The notes under the pieces: model-generated
Told to the model about the DNA's origin: nothing
Seen by the model: only the letters and a program-made list of their open reading frames with translations
Database searches by the model: none
Assembly (NCBI GenBank): GCA_038380795.1
Contig: CM076270.1
Location: 9,609,001 to 9,673,000, forward strand
Origin: Pyrocephalus nanus
Lineage: Eukaryota > Chordata > Aves > Passeriformes > Tyrannidae
Reading direction: 5' to 3'
Length of the DNA stretch: 64,000 bases
Program-made: the position numbers and the translations under genes
Shown: positions 13,701 to 24,629 of the stretch, piece after piece
Numbering within the stretch: the stretch's first letter is position 1
Layout: each line of letters begins with the position of its first letter

Positions 13701-14320
13701 AACTCGGACACACTTGATGACTTTTTTTAGCTCGTTTCTTCCTCTCTGAGCACCCGCGGGGTGTTTGCATGGAGATCCCTGATAGTTTTTTAGGATCAAA
13801 TGCCTTTACCAGCCACTTTTCCTCTCCTGACTGCAATTTGGCTACTGCTTTTATCTGGTAGGTATCAAACGAGGGGCGCATCTCAGACCCTTCTCCGTGT
13901 CGCCAGATCTCCTGGGAGTGATAAAGTAGGCAGGGTGGGATGTCCCGCTCAGCTGTGCCCAGGGAGGCTGTTTCGGGGGGCCGGGTAACCCCGCGGGCTC
14001 CCGGCTGGGACAGGCGCTGCAGCCTTTTGTCACCATCTAGTGGAAATGGGCGGCCGCGACCGGGCACTGGTTGAAAAGGACGTCTGGGGACACTCACTCC
14101 CCTCACCTGTGGTTCTTATGGGGATCCCTCAGGGGGGAGGGACGGTCACCCATTTTTCATGGCTTTTGGGAAGCCTGTTTTGCCTCGCAGCCCAGCTTCC
14201 CCTCAGCCCTGGGCAGCAGCAGCTGGGTAAGGTGTCTCCAGCACTGCCAGGCTCTGGAGAAGCACAGGGGATGAGTCTCTGCTGTGCCAGAAACTGCAAA
14301 TCCATGGCAAAGCCCTCCTG
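10760..14320. other. Intergenic DNA
   Basis: No gene is supported. A TAAT-containing block lies at about 13,150-13,370. A mildly CpG-rich stretch lies at 13,740-14,060 and ends at a CTCF-like motif. Frames longer than 100 codons here overlap each other on both strands and look like chance openings in GC-rich DNA. Confidence 0.4.
14029..14043 (-). promoter_or_regulatory. CTCF-like motif
   Basis: Read on the minus strand this is ccactagatggtgac. It matches the CTCF core (CCACTAGRTGGCAG) except near the 3' end. It sits at the edge of a CpG-enriched stretch upstream of NCL. The call rests on a single motif match. Confidence 0.4.
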
Positions 14321-14480
14321 GGGTCTCCATTAAACCAGTAAATTCCCTTTAACTGTGGAATTAGATCAACGCTCCCAAGCTGCAGACATGCCGCAACAAG
14401 AGACAGCCATAAAAGGACCTAAAGTATATTTACTGCACAAATAGAGCTGTTAAACCTGCTCTTTTGGCCAAATTACACTT
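14320..14480. other. Possible conserved non-coding element
   Basis: This AT-rich, stop-dense block (for example gtggaattagatcaacg and gtatatttactgcac) is set in GC-rich surroundings and resembles an enhancer by composition. Nothing in it codes. Confidence 0.25.
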
Positions 14481-14803
14481 CATTGATGCTGCTCTGCAGA
14501 CCTCCCTTGGCCCTGAAATTTCTGGCAGTGCCTGCGGAGGAGCAGGGCTGTGCTGTGCCACTGGGCCAGCCTTGCAGTGTGGCGTGTCCCCCCAAAAAGG
14601 CTGGCCTTGCTCCATTCCAGCACCCTCCTGCGCCCTTCTAGGGCTGCCCAGAGGTCCTGCCCACAGGTAGGATACAGGGAACGGCCCAGCCTAAGTGTTG
14701 GAATCTGCAATGCCCTGGCTACCTTCCTCCCTACAGCATCCCAGGCCCTTTATGGCCACAACAGCAGCTGGCAGTGTTGGGCCATATCCAGACCTGTTCA
14801 GTG

Positions 14804-14837
14804 GTGCATGGATTAACACAGTGCATGGATTAACACA
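14804..14837. repeat. Exact 17-bp tandem duplication
   Basis: The unit gtgcatggattaacaca occurs twice in direct succession without a mismatch, which suggests a recent slippage duplication. Confidence 0.9.
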
Positions 14838-14839
14838 GC

Positions 14840-16500
14840 ACTGTGGGCAGAGTTGGTTCTCACTCCTCTGCACAGGGGTGCTGTGCTCCTTTCCCTGAAC
14901 ACTGGGTCCTGCTGCAGCCTCAGAGATACCAATACCAAAGACAACCTTCCAGCATGCTGCTGGGAAAAGAGCTGGAGCACAGGCCATACTGAGATGTCCC
15001 TTGCCAGGGCTGGGAACTGAGACTGGCCAGCTGCCACCCAGCCCTGCACCGATCCCACCACTGGCACTGTGTTATTAGACACGCAGTGTCCCAGCAGCCA
15101 AAACTGCCCCTGGCTGGAGCAACACTTGTCCCTTTCTCATGGCAAACCACCCCTCCCACAGCACAGGGAGGAGCCTAGGCCAGCCCCAGCACTGGCAGCA
15201 GAGCTGTACAGGCAATCATAGTAGGGCATTTTGTTGCACTACATGCATGGCAAGGAAAGTGCAATCAGTTCTTTCTTCAGACAGATAAAAATGCCTTCCA
15301 GGTCTCTCTGTCCTTTGTCTCCATCAGTGTGCAACACCTCGGGCCACCCTGGGTCTGTGTCACTGCTTCCCCTGGGCACTCCTGCAGCACACAGTGGGAC
15401 ATGAGCCATGCGTGGCTATTTCATGTGCAGAGTCCAGCTGCCCTACACAAAGGGTTTTTCCAGCTGGGATCCCATCTCCCTGCATATGTGACCAGGGCTG
15501 GGACACAGCTCTGTTCCAGCTCCCTCCCTCCTCATACTGGCTGATGGTGGCAGGCTCTCCACAGGCTGGCTTGCTCCTGGAGAGGCTGGCTGATCCCATC
15601 ACCTCTTTGTGAGCAGGTGCCTTCAGATATGGCTCTGCCTGCCTGGAAATTGCCTTTCCTTGCCCAGCAGAGGAGAAATAGGCACTAGGACAGTGTAGGA
15701 GCCAGTAATATTGGCCCATCCACAGCGCGTCTGTCCCCTGCTTTCAGATTGCACTGAGCAATCCAGGGGTATTCCCTCAAGGCATCAGGGCCATGCAGAT
15801 CTGTGTTCTTTGACAATCTGCATTTTTTTTTCTTTAGGTCTAACTAGGATTTTGTGTTCCGCAAATCAGGGGCTTCTCTCAAGCAGGCCCTGGATTGGCA
15901 AACTGGTATAGTCACACATGACGGAGTCAGGAGACCCCAGGAGCTGGCTTGGCCACCCAGTTTGAAGTGGGAGGAGATGTAAGGCAGTGGGGAAGCCCCA
16001 GCAAAGGAGGACACTCCAGTCCACGGGGAACACAGTCAGGGGCAAGGCAGCACTCAGCCCTGCCAGCACCCTGGCAGGTTAAACAGGAGCACTGGGGGTC
16101 ATTCCTACCCTGACTTTACAACCACTGGTGTAAAATTCCACGAAACCTGGACGATAACAGGACGAAACTTGGTATCTTCTTCCAATGACTGAATTCAAAA
16201 GCATTCATCGGGCAAGCACGGGCTTATTTTTTTCTCCAGCTTTGTGCCTTTTCTCCCTGACGGGAGAGGCGGAGGGTGGCAGCTGCAGGGTGCTCCTGTG
16301 CCAACTGCAACCCCAGCAACTGTACAATGACCAGCTTCTGCAGATGCTTCTTCAAGCTTGCCGGAGGGCGCGCAGTCCGTCCCGAGCACCGGCAGAGGAT
16401 GCCGCGGGGGAGCAGAGCAGGGGTGGCGGAGGCAGCGCTGGGGAGATCCCAGCCCCAAAGAATAAGGCGAAAGTGTGCTGGGGCAGGGTTCCACGGTTCC
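14840..16500. other. Distal NCL upstream region
   Basis: Unique non-coding sequence that becomes CpG-richer after about 16,260 towards the NCL island. I see no exon with convincing splice sites. Confidence 0.4.
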
Positions 16501-16546
16501 AGTGTTGACAGGCGCGGCGCTGCCGCAGGACAGGTCGGTAAGGGCG

Positions 16547-16586
16547 GGGGTTCCCGGGGGGTTCCCGGGGGGTTCCCGGGAGGTTC
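16547..16586. repeat. GC-rich tandem repeat at the NCL promoter
   Basis: About four tandem copies of a roughly 10-base unit (ggggttcccg type) lie at the left edge of the CpG island. The repeated G-runs give G-quadruplex potential. Confidence 0.75.
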
Positions 16587-17098
16587 GGCGCCCCCGGTCT
16601 CCCGGCCCGGCCGCACCACGTGGCCGCGCCCGCCACGTGCTCTCCCGCGACCTCGGCCACGCCCCCGCTGCCCGGGCCCCACCGCCCAATCAGCGCGCAG
16701 GCGCGGCGCTGCCTCCCCCTCATTGGCCGGCGCCCACTCCCCCCGGGCGGGCGGTGCGCCCCCCGCCCCGCAGCGCCGCGGCTGTAACGAGCCCTCCCCT
16801 TGGCCCATGGCAGGGCGCCGGCCATTGGCGGAGGGGCTCGAGGGGCGGGCGGCGGCGATTGGGCTGGCGGCGCGGCGCGCGCGGCGATTGGCCCGCGCGG
16901 GGGAGGCGTGGGCGGAGCCCGGTGCTGGGCGAGCCAAGGGGGCGGGAGGGGCGCGCGCTCGCTCTTTCGTGCCAGCGCTCGGCCCGGCCGCCCGAGCGTC
17001 CCCGCTGCTCCCGCCGCGACACCGCACCGATCCCGCCGCACCGCCCGCCCCGCACGGCCCCGGGCGCCGCCCCTGCGCCGCCAGCCACCGCCGCCATC

Positions 17099-20000
17099 AT
17101 GGTGAAGATCGCCAAGGTGAGGACGCGCCGCCGGGGCGCCGCCGGTCGGGCGAGGGAGCGGGGCGGCCGCCGCCGTGGCGGGCGCGTGGGGATGGGGATG
17201 GGGATGGGAGGGCGCAGCAGCGAGGGAGCCGGGCCGCCTTTCTGCCGCTGTGCGCCCGGGCCGCGCGGCGCGTCCGGCCTGCTCGGCCTCGCCGTGAAGA
17301 TGGCGGCGAGGGGAGGGGCCGCGGGCCCGGAGGGAGCGCTTCCGAGCCCCGCCGCCCATCCCGCTCCGCTGCGCTCCGAGCGGCGGGCGCGGGCGGGAGC
17401 GCGGCGCTGGAGGGTCGGGTCAGTGGGGGGGGGGGGGTCCGTGTGTCTGAGGATGGGGGGGGGGCACCGCGTGCGAGCGCGCGCGGAACCGGAGGGGGGG
17501 CGGGGCTACGTCACCGCGCGGCCACGTGGGGCGCGGGAACAGCGAGCACGTGGGGCGGCCCCCGGGCCCCCCAGCATCGGGAGGGCCCCGCACACCGGCC
17601 AGGGGAGACCCCTGGTCCTCCTCCTCCCCGGAACCCCGGGGGGGGTCCCTGGAGCGCCGCGGGCGGGGCGGCCACGTGGTTGGAACAATTGCCCGCCGGA
17701 GCGCGGGCGGCCAAGGTGTGCATGGAGCTAAACGTGCTGCCTGCGCTCCCTTTCAGACCCCGAAGAACCAGATCAAACAGAAGAAAATGGCTCCTCCTCC
17801 GAAGAAGTTCGAGGAGAGCGAGGAAGAAGAGTCCTCTGACTTAGACGAAAGCAGCGGAGAAGAGGTAATGGATCTATAGATGAAAGTCGGGAGGATGCAC
17901 GTGTTACAAGTGTCATTGGGCCTGTGGGTTACACTGTGGCAAAATGAACAATAATAAACAATCGGTGCCTGTCAGTTAACTGTGGCTAAAGAATAAACTG
18001 GATTATATATAAGGCAAAAGCAGTAGGGAGAAAACTAGCTTAGAAATCTAGCAGAGCTTATACTTACAAGCTTTGGAAGGACTGCTGGGGTCTCAAAGCT
18101 GTCCTAAAGCTCATGAGCAAGTAGGTGAATATCAACTATTGTAGAGCATCAGCAGTAAGTGATATATGTCACAAAAATAATGTTCAAGTCTAAAAGCTTC
18201 AAGCTATTGAGTGCAATTAGAGATCACTGGTGTTGCTTCAGGGCCACGGAGTTTCAAGGGGCTTAAATGTTACTTAAGTTGCCTGTTAAAAGCATGGAAA
18301 ATATGGGTTTGGTCTTTATTAATTCAATAGGAAGGGCAATTGGTAATTTAACAGAAACCATCAGAAGGTAACGCTTTAGATTGCTGTTGCTGTATGTTTG
18401 TCCGATATTGAAGTAATTGTAATATAAAGGGGCAGCGTAAGGGTCTTACACTAATGTGTCTTTCAGATGATCCCTCAGAAGAAACCACAAAAAGTTGCTG
18501 TTACGCCAGCCAAGAAGGCTGCTACCCCTGCAAAGAAAGTTGCTACTCCTGCGAAAAAGGCAATTACACCTGCAAAGAAGGCTGTGCCTACTCCACGGCC
18601 CAAAAAGGCTGTTGCTCCATCACCTAAAAAGGCTGCTGTCCTGACTAAAGGAGCGAAAAATGGAAAGAATGCCAAGAAGCAAGAGAGTGAGGAGGAAGAT
18701 GATGATGAAGATGATGACGAAGATGAGGAGGAGGATGAGGAGGATGATGAAGAGGAAGAAGATTCTGGTAAGTTACTTTTGAAATATGTATTCATCCTTG
18801 TGTAAGTTGTGGGAGAGGTGGGGAATCGATGAAGTCTGGAGGAAAACTTGGGCTGCAGCTGCATTGCACACAGCCTGTGAAGCATCTCCTAGTTTCCTGG
18901 CTGTTCTGTGCTGAACTTTGTCAAAGTCCTGTGACACAAAGTGCTTTTTACCCATACCACTCAGCCTTCCAGCCTTGATAATAAAGACCTGTTGTACTCT
19001 TGGTGCAGATGAGGAAGAGGAACCACCAATGCCTCTGAAGCCTGCAGCCAAAAAGCCTGCAGCAGTACCAGCCAAAAAGCCTGCAGTTGTGCCAGCAAAG
19101 CAGGAATCTGAAGAGGAGGACGAAGAAGATGACGAGGAAGATGATGAAGAAGACGATGGTATGTGGGATTTAGGGAAACTTTGTTTGACTCTTAAAAAAA
19201 GGTGTTTAATAAGCGCTCATGGGGAGCTTGGGGAGGGGAGTAACGTAATGGATTAGTGGGAAGGATGCAGTGAGTGCCCATCTGGTTTTAGCTAGTTGAT
19301 GGTGTCCATGTGGCTGAATGGGTGTTTATTCCTATTAGTAAAACTTCTTACTTTTGGTGAACAGGTTTTTAATGTAGTAAAACTTGAGGGGGAAAGGCAG
19401 CTGTTATAAACATTGGCTGTTAAACTTCTTTCTTGAAAACAAACTTAAGGAGGTGTGAGAAACACTGCTTTGCTTTTCTTAGTCTCAAAAGAGGCTTGAT
19501 CTAAAACTGATGAAATTCTGTGCTTAACTTGTTTCAGAGTCTGAAGATGAAGCCATGGACATAGCCCCTGTTCCAGTGAAGAAAACCACTCCAGCCAAGG
19601 CCATACCAGTGAAAGCCAAGGCAGACTCTGAAGATGAGGAAGACGATGATGAGGACGATGATGAAGAGGATGATGAAGAGGAGGAGGAAGAGGAGGAGGA
19701 AAGTGAGGATGAAAGTGAGTTTAAATGTTTTTGAGATCGTAACTACTCAACAGCAGGAAGCATGGCTGAACAAAAGTTTTGTCCCATCTTTTGGGCTCGG
19801 GAGCAGTTGTTCAATGACAAGAGGTCTTGTGTATGACTGGTGTAAAGTTTAATGCTTCTGTGTAGGAAAGGTTCTGTATTTTTCAGTGTTGTTGTTTGTT
19901 CTCTGTCACAGAACCTGTCAAGGAAGCACCTGGAAAGAGGAAGAAAGAAATGGCCAATAAAAGTGCACCAGAGGCCAAGAAAAAGAAAACAGATGGTAAG

Positions 20001-23000
20001 TGGTGTGTGATCTTTTAAAAGATACTTTTTTAATAGACTGAGATTGGACTGCTGGGTGAGGAACGTAAGTGTGAAGAGCAAGGATGCCAGGGATGGGGTT
20101 TTCCAGCACAAATGATGATCATAAGGGACTTAATACTGATACATGATGTCACTTTTGAGCAGAAACTGATGTGCTAAAGCTATCTTGAGTCTGACTCCCA
20201 CTTCTTAAAGAAACTGCCTTAAAAAATCCACTCTATTACCTTTTCATTTAAAGGGCCTGTGTCATCTTTCTCCCTCTTTGTGGGAAATTTGGTCTGCTCC
20301 AAGGAGTTTGAAGAGCTGAAGACTGGCATCAGAGAATTCTTTGGAAAGAAGAATATTGAAGTTTTAGATGTCAGAATTGGTGCTTCCAAGTGAGTTCTTC
20401 GGCAGAATTCTGCTGCTTATTTCTTCCAATTGGCAGTAATTTGTTTAGAGGGGTGCAAGTGTGCTCATGCTGATTCCCTTCAAGATGTTAATATGGTTTG
20501 CTTGGTAGTGTATGGAGGAGCCACAGTACTGATGAGGGTTTAGTACTTGGCCTGGTGTGCAGCTATGTCAGAGTGTCTCCCTGAAGGGAGAGCTGCCACT
20601 GCAGAGCTATTCTTAGGTGGGCCAGGTAGCACTTAATTTATTACAGTCAAATTTGACCAATGGAAACCCCTGGTTTTGGGTTTCTGTTTGTGGTCTTTGC
20701 TGCCAGAGGGAGATCAACTGAGATTTTAAGGCTACTGTTCTTTCAGGCGGTTTGGCTATGTGGACTTCTCATCTGCTGAAGATCTGGATAAAGCTCTCCA
20801 AATGAATGGAAAGAAGTTAATGGGTTCGGAAATCAAACTGGAAAAAGCAAAGAGCAAGGAAACTATGAAAGAAAATAAGAAAGGTAGGGCCCACAACTCT
20901 GAATACCTGTGCACATCAAAGAAGAGTTGTTATAATGGGGGCTTGGAGCAGGCTTGGGGTGTTACTGATGGCTGCTTTTCTACTCTGCCATGGTGGATCT
21001 TCATGCTTTGGGCTCTACATAGTAAAGTTTCTCAGGTGCTGGCATAGAGAGATGGAAGTTGAGACTGGAATATCTGCAAATGTGATCCCAAGAAATAGTA
21101 CATATTGGGATGACTGAGGAGGAAATGTGTTCCCTTTAAAGCTTTAAGACCTGTTTCCTGACCTTGATGCTCTTAAAAGAAGTTCAATGGCAGCATCATT
21201 AACTTTCATAACAGTTGCTTTTGAAGGTTCTGTAAAAGTGAATACTTGCTATGGTTATTTTCTGCTGGATAACTTGCTGGCAGTGGCAGTGGAGATGGGG
21301 AGGGATTTTTAGCTGGTGACCTGAAAGTAACTTTTCTCTCTTTGCAGAGAGAGATGCCAGAACACTGTTTTTGAAGAACCTGCCCTACCGTGTAACCGAG
21401 GATGACATCAGGGAGGTGTTTGAAAATGCAGCAGAAGTCCGGATAGTAATGAACAAGGATGGAAGCAGCAGAGGGTGTGTAGCTGAGAGGACTGTTGAAT
21501 GTTTGCTGTTCTTTGACTTCTGGCATATTTTAATAAGCTTGTGTGTCCTTTAGCTGCCTTAAAGGCACCTGCTGCATTAGGTGTACTGAAAAATCTACTT
21601 TTTGCAGCATTTTTCTTCCACATATTCCCCTCCCTTTTTCAGTTCCCCCAGAACTTTGTCATTTCAGAAAGGAGACATTTGTTTACATTCTTTTTTGTGC
21701 TGTAGGATGGCCTATGTTGAATTTAAAACAGAAGCTGAGGCAAACAAAGCTCTGGAGGAGAAGCAAGGCACAGAGATAGAGGGTCGTGCTGTGGTCATTG
21801 ACTTCACTGGTGAGAAGAGCCAGCAAGAACATCAGAAAGGTACTTTTCCAGAGTGATAATATGTTTACAAATTACATTCAGGATTTAAGTCCACTTGTTT
21901 ATGAAGTTTGCTGTGGCAAATTAAAGCACTGCAAGAAAACTAAGATGTCAGGGAGGGACCTTTTATCAGACTTGTGCTCTGCATCCTGTGCGTTTTATGT
22001 CTCTACTGCATGTGTGAGACAAGGTGGGTCAGTAGATCTAGGTGACCAAAACAGGGTTGAACTTGGCTTTGTGCCTCACCTTGAGACAAGGAGAAGGCAA
22101 AAACTACTCTCAGCCCTAGACAGAGTCTGGTAACAGGAGGAATAGAGCTCTCCTTCTCCAAGCTTGCACTTACAGAACTGATTTTCCCCATAGGAGGTGG
22201 AGACAAGGAGTCAAAGACCCTGATTGTCAACAATCTCTCGTACGCCGCTACAGAAGAGACTCTCCAAGAACTGTTTAAGAAAGCTTCTTCCATCAAGCTG
22301 CCACAGAACAACCAGGGCAGGTCTAAAGGGTATGTTGTGCCTTTCTCCTGCCTCCCTTGGGCTGACATTGTGAATGACTTGCCTCAGATACTCCCTGTTG
22401 CTCCTAGACTGACTGGAATCTTCTCCACATAGGTATGCATTCGTAGATTTTCCCACAACTGAGGATGCCAGGGAGGCATTGAATTCCTATAACAACACAG
22501 AGATCGAAGGCAGAACTATCAGACTGGAATTCAGCACACCATCATGGCAGAAAGGGAACACGAACGCACGAGGAGGATTCAGTCGTAAGTGTTGCGTGCT
22601 TGCCCATGAAACAGCTGTGTCAGGAGGGCAACGTTCAGGCAAACTTGGGGCTGTTTTAAAACAAAAACAGTGGAGTGAAAGATCTGCATTGTAACTGAGT
22701 GTGCTGGATATGATGACTGATTATCTGAATTGCTGATGAAACTGTTGTCAAATTCCTCTAGATAGTCAAGTGCTGATCCAGCAGTGTCTGTACGGTTAGT
22801 TGTTATTGCTATTAATAAGATGCAGGTGTCTATTTTATAAAATGGGGGAGTGGGAAGAACTTATTTTGGCAGTATCAGGTTGGCTAATGGAAATCCTTTG
22901 ATGTCAGTTTCTAACTCCAGTCTTGAAAAAGTTTTCACGAATTTCAGGTGCCTGAGCTGTTCCTTGAACACAACTCCCTCATCCCCGGGAGCCGTTCTAG

Positions 23001-24220
23001 GAGGCAGTATCGAAAGCTGGATGTGATAAGCTAAAGGTTTCCTTGTTCAGGTTGAATGACTTGTGAATATACTCCTTTTCCACAGAGCAAAGCAAAACAT
23101 TGTTTGTCAGAGGCCTTTCTGAGGACACCACAGAAGAGACGCTACGAGAATCATTTGAAGGCTCTATCAGTGCAAGAATAGTCACAGACAGAGACACTGG
23201 ATCATCTAAAGGGTATGTTAAACATCCCCTGGATTGGTTCAGGTGCTGCAGAGCACCTCACATTGATCTGTGCAGTTGGGGGGTGGGTGAGTGTGTGAAA
23301 TGACTAAATTGGATAGAAGCAGAGAATGTGTTTAAAGCTTTAGGGTCTGTTCATGGAGGGCAGCACATGCTCACTTCTCACCTCTTCTCAATGAGCTCCT
23401 TCCTGCCAACAAATCCGTGGCAGCTGATGGATTCGCACGAGAAGAATATTAACTGTTCAGTACTGGCAAAAACTCACAGTGGGGTTCCATCGCTTGTGAT
23501 TAGCCACTGCTGTGCTACACGTGACACGTCCTGTGAGACGCAGAAGTGCCAGCGTTTGTTTCCGAAGGGATTGCTGTCGGGTACCTGAAGGTGGTGCTGC
23601 AGCTCCCGGAGTGTCACTGACTTATTCTTGTAACCTGTTCCCTAGATTTGGATTCGTGGACTTCAGCTCTGCAGAAGATGCCAAAGCAGCTAAAGAAGCC
23701 ATGGAAGATGGAGAGATAGATGGAAACAAAGTAATCCTCGATTTTGCCAAGCCAAAGGGTGACTTCCAGCGTGGCGGAGGATTTGGTGGCCGTGGTGGCA
23801 GAGGAGGCGGCCGAGGAGGAAGAGGTGGATTTGGTGGCAGAGGTGGTGGCAGAGGTGGATTTGGAGGTAAGAGGAGGCAAATGCTGCTTGTTCTGAGGGG
23901 GTATGCTCAGAAAATAACCCAAAGCCATTCTTAGGGTTATGATATAGGGCTACCACAGAGCAATGGATTTGAATATATTTTCTGCCCTGTGCCAGGATGG
24001 CTTTGGAAGGGCCAGATACACATATATATATATCTATATGCACACACATATCTATATCTGTTTGTGCATATATATATATATGTATACACACACCATATAT
24101 ATTATACATCTAACTCTGTTTTTTGCAATAATTTTCCTTTTAGGTAGAGGTGGCTTCCGAGGAGGCAGAGGAGGAGGTGGAGATCACAAGCCACAAGGAA
24201 AAAAGATAAAGTTTGAATAA
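17099..24220 (+). CDS. NCL: Nucleolin, complete, 15 coding exons
   Basis: Nucleolin is the major nucleolar RNA-binding phosphoprotein of rRNA transcription, processing and ribosome assembly. Coding exons are 17099-17116, 17757-17864, 18467-18767, 19009-19158, 19538-19714, 19912-19995, 20254-20389, 20747-20883, 21348-21474, 21706-21839, 22194-22329, 22433-22584, 23086-23212, 23646-23866 and 24144-24220. All have GT-AG borders and matching phases. They sum to 2,085 nt, or 694 residues, the length I recall for chicken. The N-terminus (MVKIAK) leads into TPAKK repeats (about 52-105) and then four acidic Asp/Glu tracts. Four RRMs follow at about 285-361, 376-453, 465-540 and 558-634. Their RNP2 motifs are LFVGNL, LFLKNL, LIVNNL and LFVRGL. 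Their RNP1 motifs are KRFGYVDF, RGMAYVEF, KGYAFVDF and KGFGFVDF. A Gly/Arg RGG tail (about 640-684) and GKKIKFE end the protein. Introns 6, 12 and 13 host snoRNAs. No break is seen. Confidence 0.97.
17188..17208 (+). repeat. GGGGAT repeat (G4-capable)
   Basis: Three to four GGGGAT-type units lie in NCL intron 1, close to the splice donor of exon 1. G-runs of four spaced by two bases fit a G-quadruplex. A 13-base G homopolymer follows at about 17,425-17,437. Confidence 0.7.
20105..20175 (+). ncRNA. SNORD82: Box C/D snoRNA SNORD82 (U82/Z25)
   Basis: It lies in the NCL intron between coding exons 6 and 7. Box C ATGATGA is at 20112-20118, D' CTGA at 20136-20139, C' ATGATGT at 20143-20149 and box D CTGA at 20166-20169. 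A perfect 6-bp terminal stem pairs agcaca (20105-20110) with tgtgct (20170-20175). The sequence before D' (agggacttaat) is antisense to the 18S rRNA segment ATTAAGTCCCT. The fifth base upstream of D' pairs with the A that follows TT, which fits the known 2'-O-methyl A site near human A1678. The gene occupies the same relative intron as in mammals, where nucleolin intron 5 hosts it. Confidence 0.92.
22703..22782 (+). ncRNA. SNORD20: Box C/D snoRNA SNORD20 (U20)
   Basis: It lies in the NCL intron between coding exons 12 and 13. Box C ATGATGA is at 22710-22716, D' CTGA at 22725-22728, a C'-like TGATGA at 22734-22739 and box D CTGA at 22773-22776. A perfect 6-bp closing stem pairs gctgga with tccagc. 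The 18 bases ttcctctagatagtcaag at 22753-22770 are exactly antisense to the 18S rRNA segment CTTGACTATCTAGAGGAA. The base at position 5 from box D pairs with U of CUUGAC, consistent with the known Um1804 target of U20. The placement matches U20 in mammalian nucleolin intron 11. Confidence 0.95.
23383..23522 (+). ncRNA. SNORA75: Box H/ACA snoRNA SNORA75 (U23)
   Basis: It lies in the NCL intron between coding exons 13 and 14, the position of U23 in mammals (intron 12). The first hairpin is closed by cttctc (23384-23389) and gagaag (23439-23444), with an inner ctgcca/tggcag stem. The H box AGAATA is at 23443-23448. The second hairpin pairs cagtactggc with gccactgctg, with one mismatch. The ACA trinucleotide is at 23517-23519, three bases from the inferred 3' end. 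Both box elements and both hairpins are visible. Its role as an 18S pseudouridylation guide comes from the family and I did not derive it here. Confidence 0.85.
24018..24108. repeat. AT/CA-rich microsatellite in the last NCL intron
   Basis: Alternating (TA)n and (CA)n tracts, interrupted, fill the middle of the last intron about 40 bases upstream of the final exon. Such tracts are length-polymorphic. Confidence 0.85.
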
Positions 24221-24625
24221 ACTTCCCCTTTCCTTCCCCTTCTGCTCTCCGAGACTATCTGAAAGGACTCCGGGGGTTTTTATTCTCCTTTGATCTTGGC
24301 GGAGCCTTCGGGGGACATTCCAAGAAGCGAAGCAGTACTGTGAGCCACTTGGAAGATACTAATTTTCATTTCAAGGAAGCAAGAGCAAGCCATTTTAACT
24401 GCTTGCCTGTTCAAATGAACTTTTTAAAAAAAAACGAGTGATAGATGTGGGAATTTGCCCCTTGTCTGTGAGTTGTCTTGAATTTATAATGTTTTACCAT
24501 GTACAAATTTTTTTTTTTCCTATAAACTTCGGTAGCATTTTTGCTGTAAAAATGCAGAATGTTTTATCATTTGTGCTTCAGCACCCTGTCTTGGACAGAT
24601 TAAAGGACCTAAACTGGTTCGTGTT
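24221..24625 (+). other. NCL: NCL 3' UTR
   Basis: AT-rich untranslated tail following the TAA stop. The likeliest poly(A) signal is ATTAAA at 24599-24604. An AATAAA overlaps the stop codon but would leave no UTR. The exact cleavage site is inferred. Confidence 0.65.
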
Positions 24626-24629
24626 ACTT

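Larger units (their letters stand above)
16540..17760 (+). promoter_or_regulatory. NCL: NCL CpG-island promoter and first-intron enhancer
   Basis: An extremely GC- and CpG-rich island surrounds NCL exon 1. Upstream of the start codon are five CCAAT/ATTGG boxes (16,686; 16,722; 16,824; 16,858; 16,887), typical of NF-Y-driven TATA-less promoters. CACGTG E-boxes lie at 16,617, 16,634, 17,523, 17,547 and 17,673, three of them inside intron 1. NCL is an established MYC target with intronic E-boxes. A pyrimidine tract near 16,962-16,968 (ctctttc) looks like a 5'-TOP transcription start, as expected for a translation-linked gene. The exact start site is inferred. Confidence 0.85.

Noticed and set aside
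16276..16370. Cysteine-rich metallothionein-like stretch (CSCANCNPSNC...)
   Set aside because: The pattern is short, has no upstream exon or conserved metallothionein spacing, and continues into CpG-island filler.
1..16500. NMUR1 exons expected from mammalian synteny
   Set aside because: No seven-transmembrane segment or GPCR motif was found. The gene probably lies further left.
16276..17844. 522-codon open frame on the + strand, and long frames on the opposite strand
   Set aside because: They run through the CpG island, NCL exon 1 and intron 1. Such openings arise because GC-rich DNA lacks stop codons. Exon 1 and 2 of NCL explain the real coding.
18475..18885. 136-codon minus frame with a polyserine run
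   Set aside because: It is the antisense of the NCL acidic Glu/Asp tract.
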